Below are positions 5,710 through 6,144 of a DNA stretch of 6,144 bases, one piece after another. This DNA comes from Oscillospiraceae bacterium (GTDB lineage Bacteria > Bacillota > Clostridia > Oscillospirales > Oscillospiraceae), in NCBI GenBank assembly GCA_009786775.1, contig WQRL01000112.1, forward strand, positions 171-6,314, read 5' to 3'. The notes under the pieces are model-generated. The model made no database searches. It saw nothing but the letters and a program-made list of their open reading frames with translations, and was not told the origin of the DNA. Position 1 is the stretch's first letter; every line of letters begins with the position of its first letter. A program made the translations under genes and the position numbers.

Positions 5710-6144
5710 ATGGCAAAATTTGTATCTCTTGAAGAAGCTGTCAGCCATGTTAAGGACGATGACCTCCTGGTAGTGGGCGGATTCGGCTCCTTTGGCAGCC
5801 CTGAAGAGCTTCTGGAGGGACTTGCCGCAAGATACGAGGAAACCCAGCATCCCAAAAACCTCACTGTGGCCTGCGGCATAGCTCCCGGCGACAAACTTGA
5901 AATTAAAGATGAACCCGGCAGAGGTTACAATCTGGGCGTAAACAGGCTCAGAGCCCCCGGCCTCATCTCCACCATCCGCTGCGGTAATCTCACTGACGTC
6001 CGGGCCATCGCATACGACGTAGGTGATAACAAAATCGCCGGCTACCTGCCTCCTATGGGTGTTATGGTAAACCTGTTTAGGGCAATTGCCGGTGGCCGCC
6101 CAGGGCTGATAACCAAAGTAGGCCTCGGCACCTTCTGCGACCCC
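5710..6144 (+). CDS. Acyl-CoA:acetate/propionate CoA-transferase (Pct/YdiF type), 3'-truncated
   Basis: A cytoplasmic family I CoA-transferase that moves CoA between short-chain acids through a glutamyl-CoA enzyme intermediate. The frame runs open from ATG at 5710 to the window end, giving 145 residues of about 510-530 expected, so only part of the N-terminal domain is visible and the catalytic Glu lies outside. Family marks seen are SLEEAVSHVKDDD (6-18) followed by a GGFGSFGSPEEL segment (23-34, the substrate-pocket loop after the first strand), HPKNLTV (47-53), YLPPMGVMVNLFRAI (112-126) and KVGLGTFCDP (136-145), which match Clostridium Pct and E. coli YdiF in order and spacing. The start has AAAGGAG (5698-5704) five bases upstream and lies 13 bases after the cupin stop, suggesting coupled translation. 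In context it could reactivate the acetoacetate released by the BKACE enzyme, or pass CoA from the new acyl-CoA to acetate. Which acids it uses cannot be told from this fragment. Confidence 0.92.
   Translation, partial: MAKFVSLEEAVSHVKDDDLLVVGGFGSFGSPEELLEGLAARYEETQHPKNLTVACGIAPGDKLEIKDEPGRGYNLGVNRLRAPGLISTIRCGNLTDVRAIAYDVGDNKIAGYLPPMGVMVNLFRAIAGGRPGLITKVGLGTFCDP

Overview
The window looks like part of one plus-strand catabolic operon from an anaerobic, low-to-mid GC Gram-positive bacterium (Clostridia-like). The organism guess rests on strong AAGGAG/GGAGG ribosome sites 5-8 bases from the starts, a TTG start, and an enzyme set typical of anaerobic acid fermentation. It is an inference, not an identification. 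No RNA gene, CRISPR array, insertion sequence or phage gene was seen.

Layout. Bases 2-1015 hold the C-terminal part of a family 5 (oligopeptide/dipeptide-type) ABC solute-binding protein. Its N-terminus, including any signal peptide, lies upstream of the window. A strong intercistronic hairpin (1042-1077) follows. Bases 1097-3169 encode a 690-residue permease in which a DppB-like and a DppC-like subunit are fused through a cytoplasmic linker of about 100 residues, rich in Ala, Pro and Gln. Four metabolic genes follow: a BKACE/DUF849 beta-keto acid cleavage enzyme (3204-4115), a 3-hydroxyacyl-CoA dehydrogenase/carnitine 3-dehydrogenase-like NAD enzyme (4204-5160), a small single-domain cupin (5232-5696), and the first 145 codons of a propionate/acetate CoA-transferase of the Pct/YdiF type (5710 to the window end). 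Hairpins also lie in the gaps at 4116-4203 and, more weakly, 5161-5231.

How the genes may work together (inference). The ABC system imports a small organic compound. The dehydrogenase oxidises a 3-hydroxy acid to a 3-keto acid. The BKACE enzyme exchanges the acetyl end of the keto acid with acetyl-CoA, giving acetoacetate and a new acyl-CoA. The CoA-transferase then moves CoA between these acids. This resembles the carnitine route (carnitine to 3-dehydrocarnitine to betainyl-CoA plus acetoacetate) and the Kce step of lysine fermentation, but the sequence does not fix the substrate. No ATP-binding subunits are in view; they could be upstream of the binding protein or elsewhere. The most notable items are the fused permease, the dehydrogenase/BKACE/CoA-transferase set attached to a peptide-type importer, and a cupin of unknown role inside that set.
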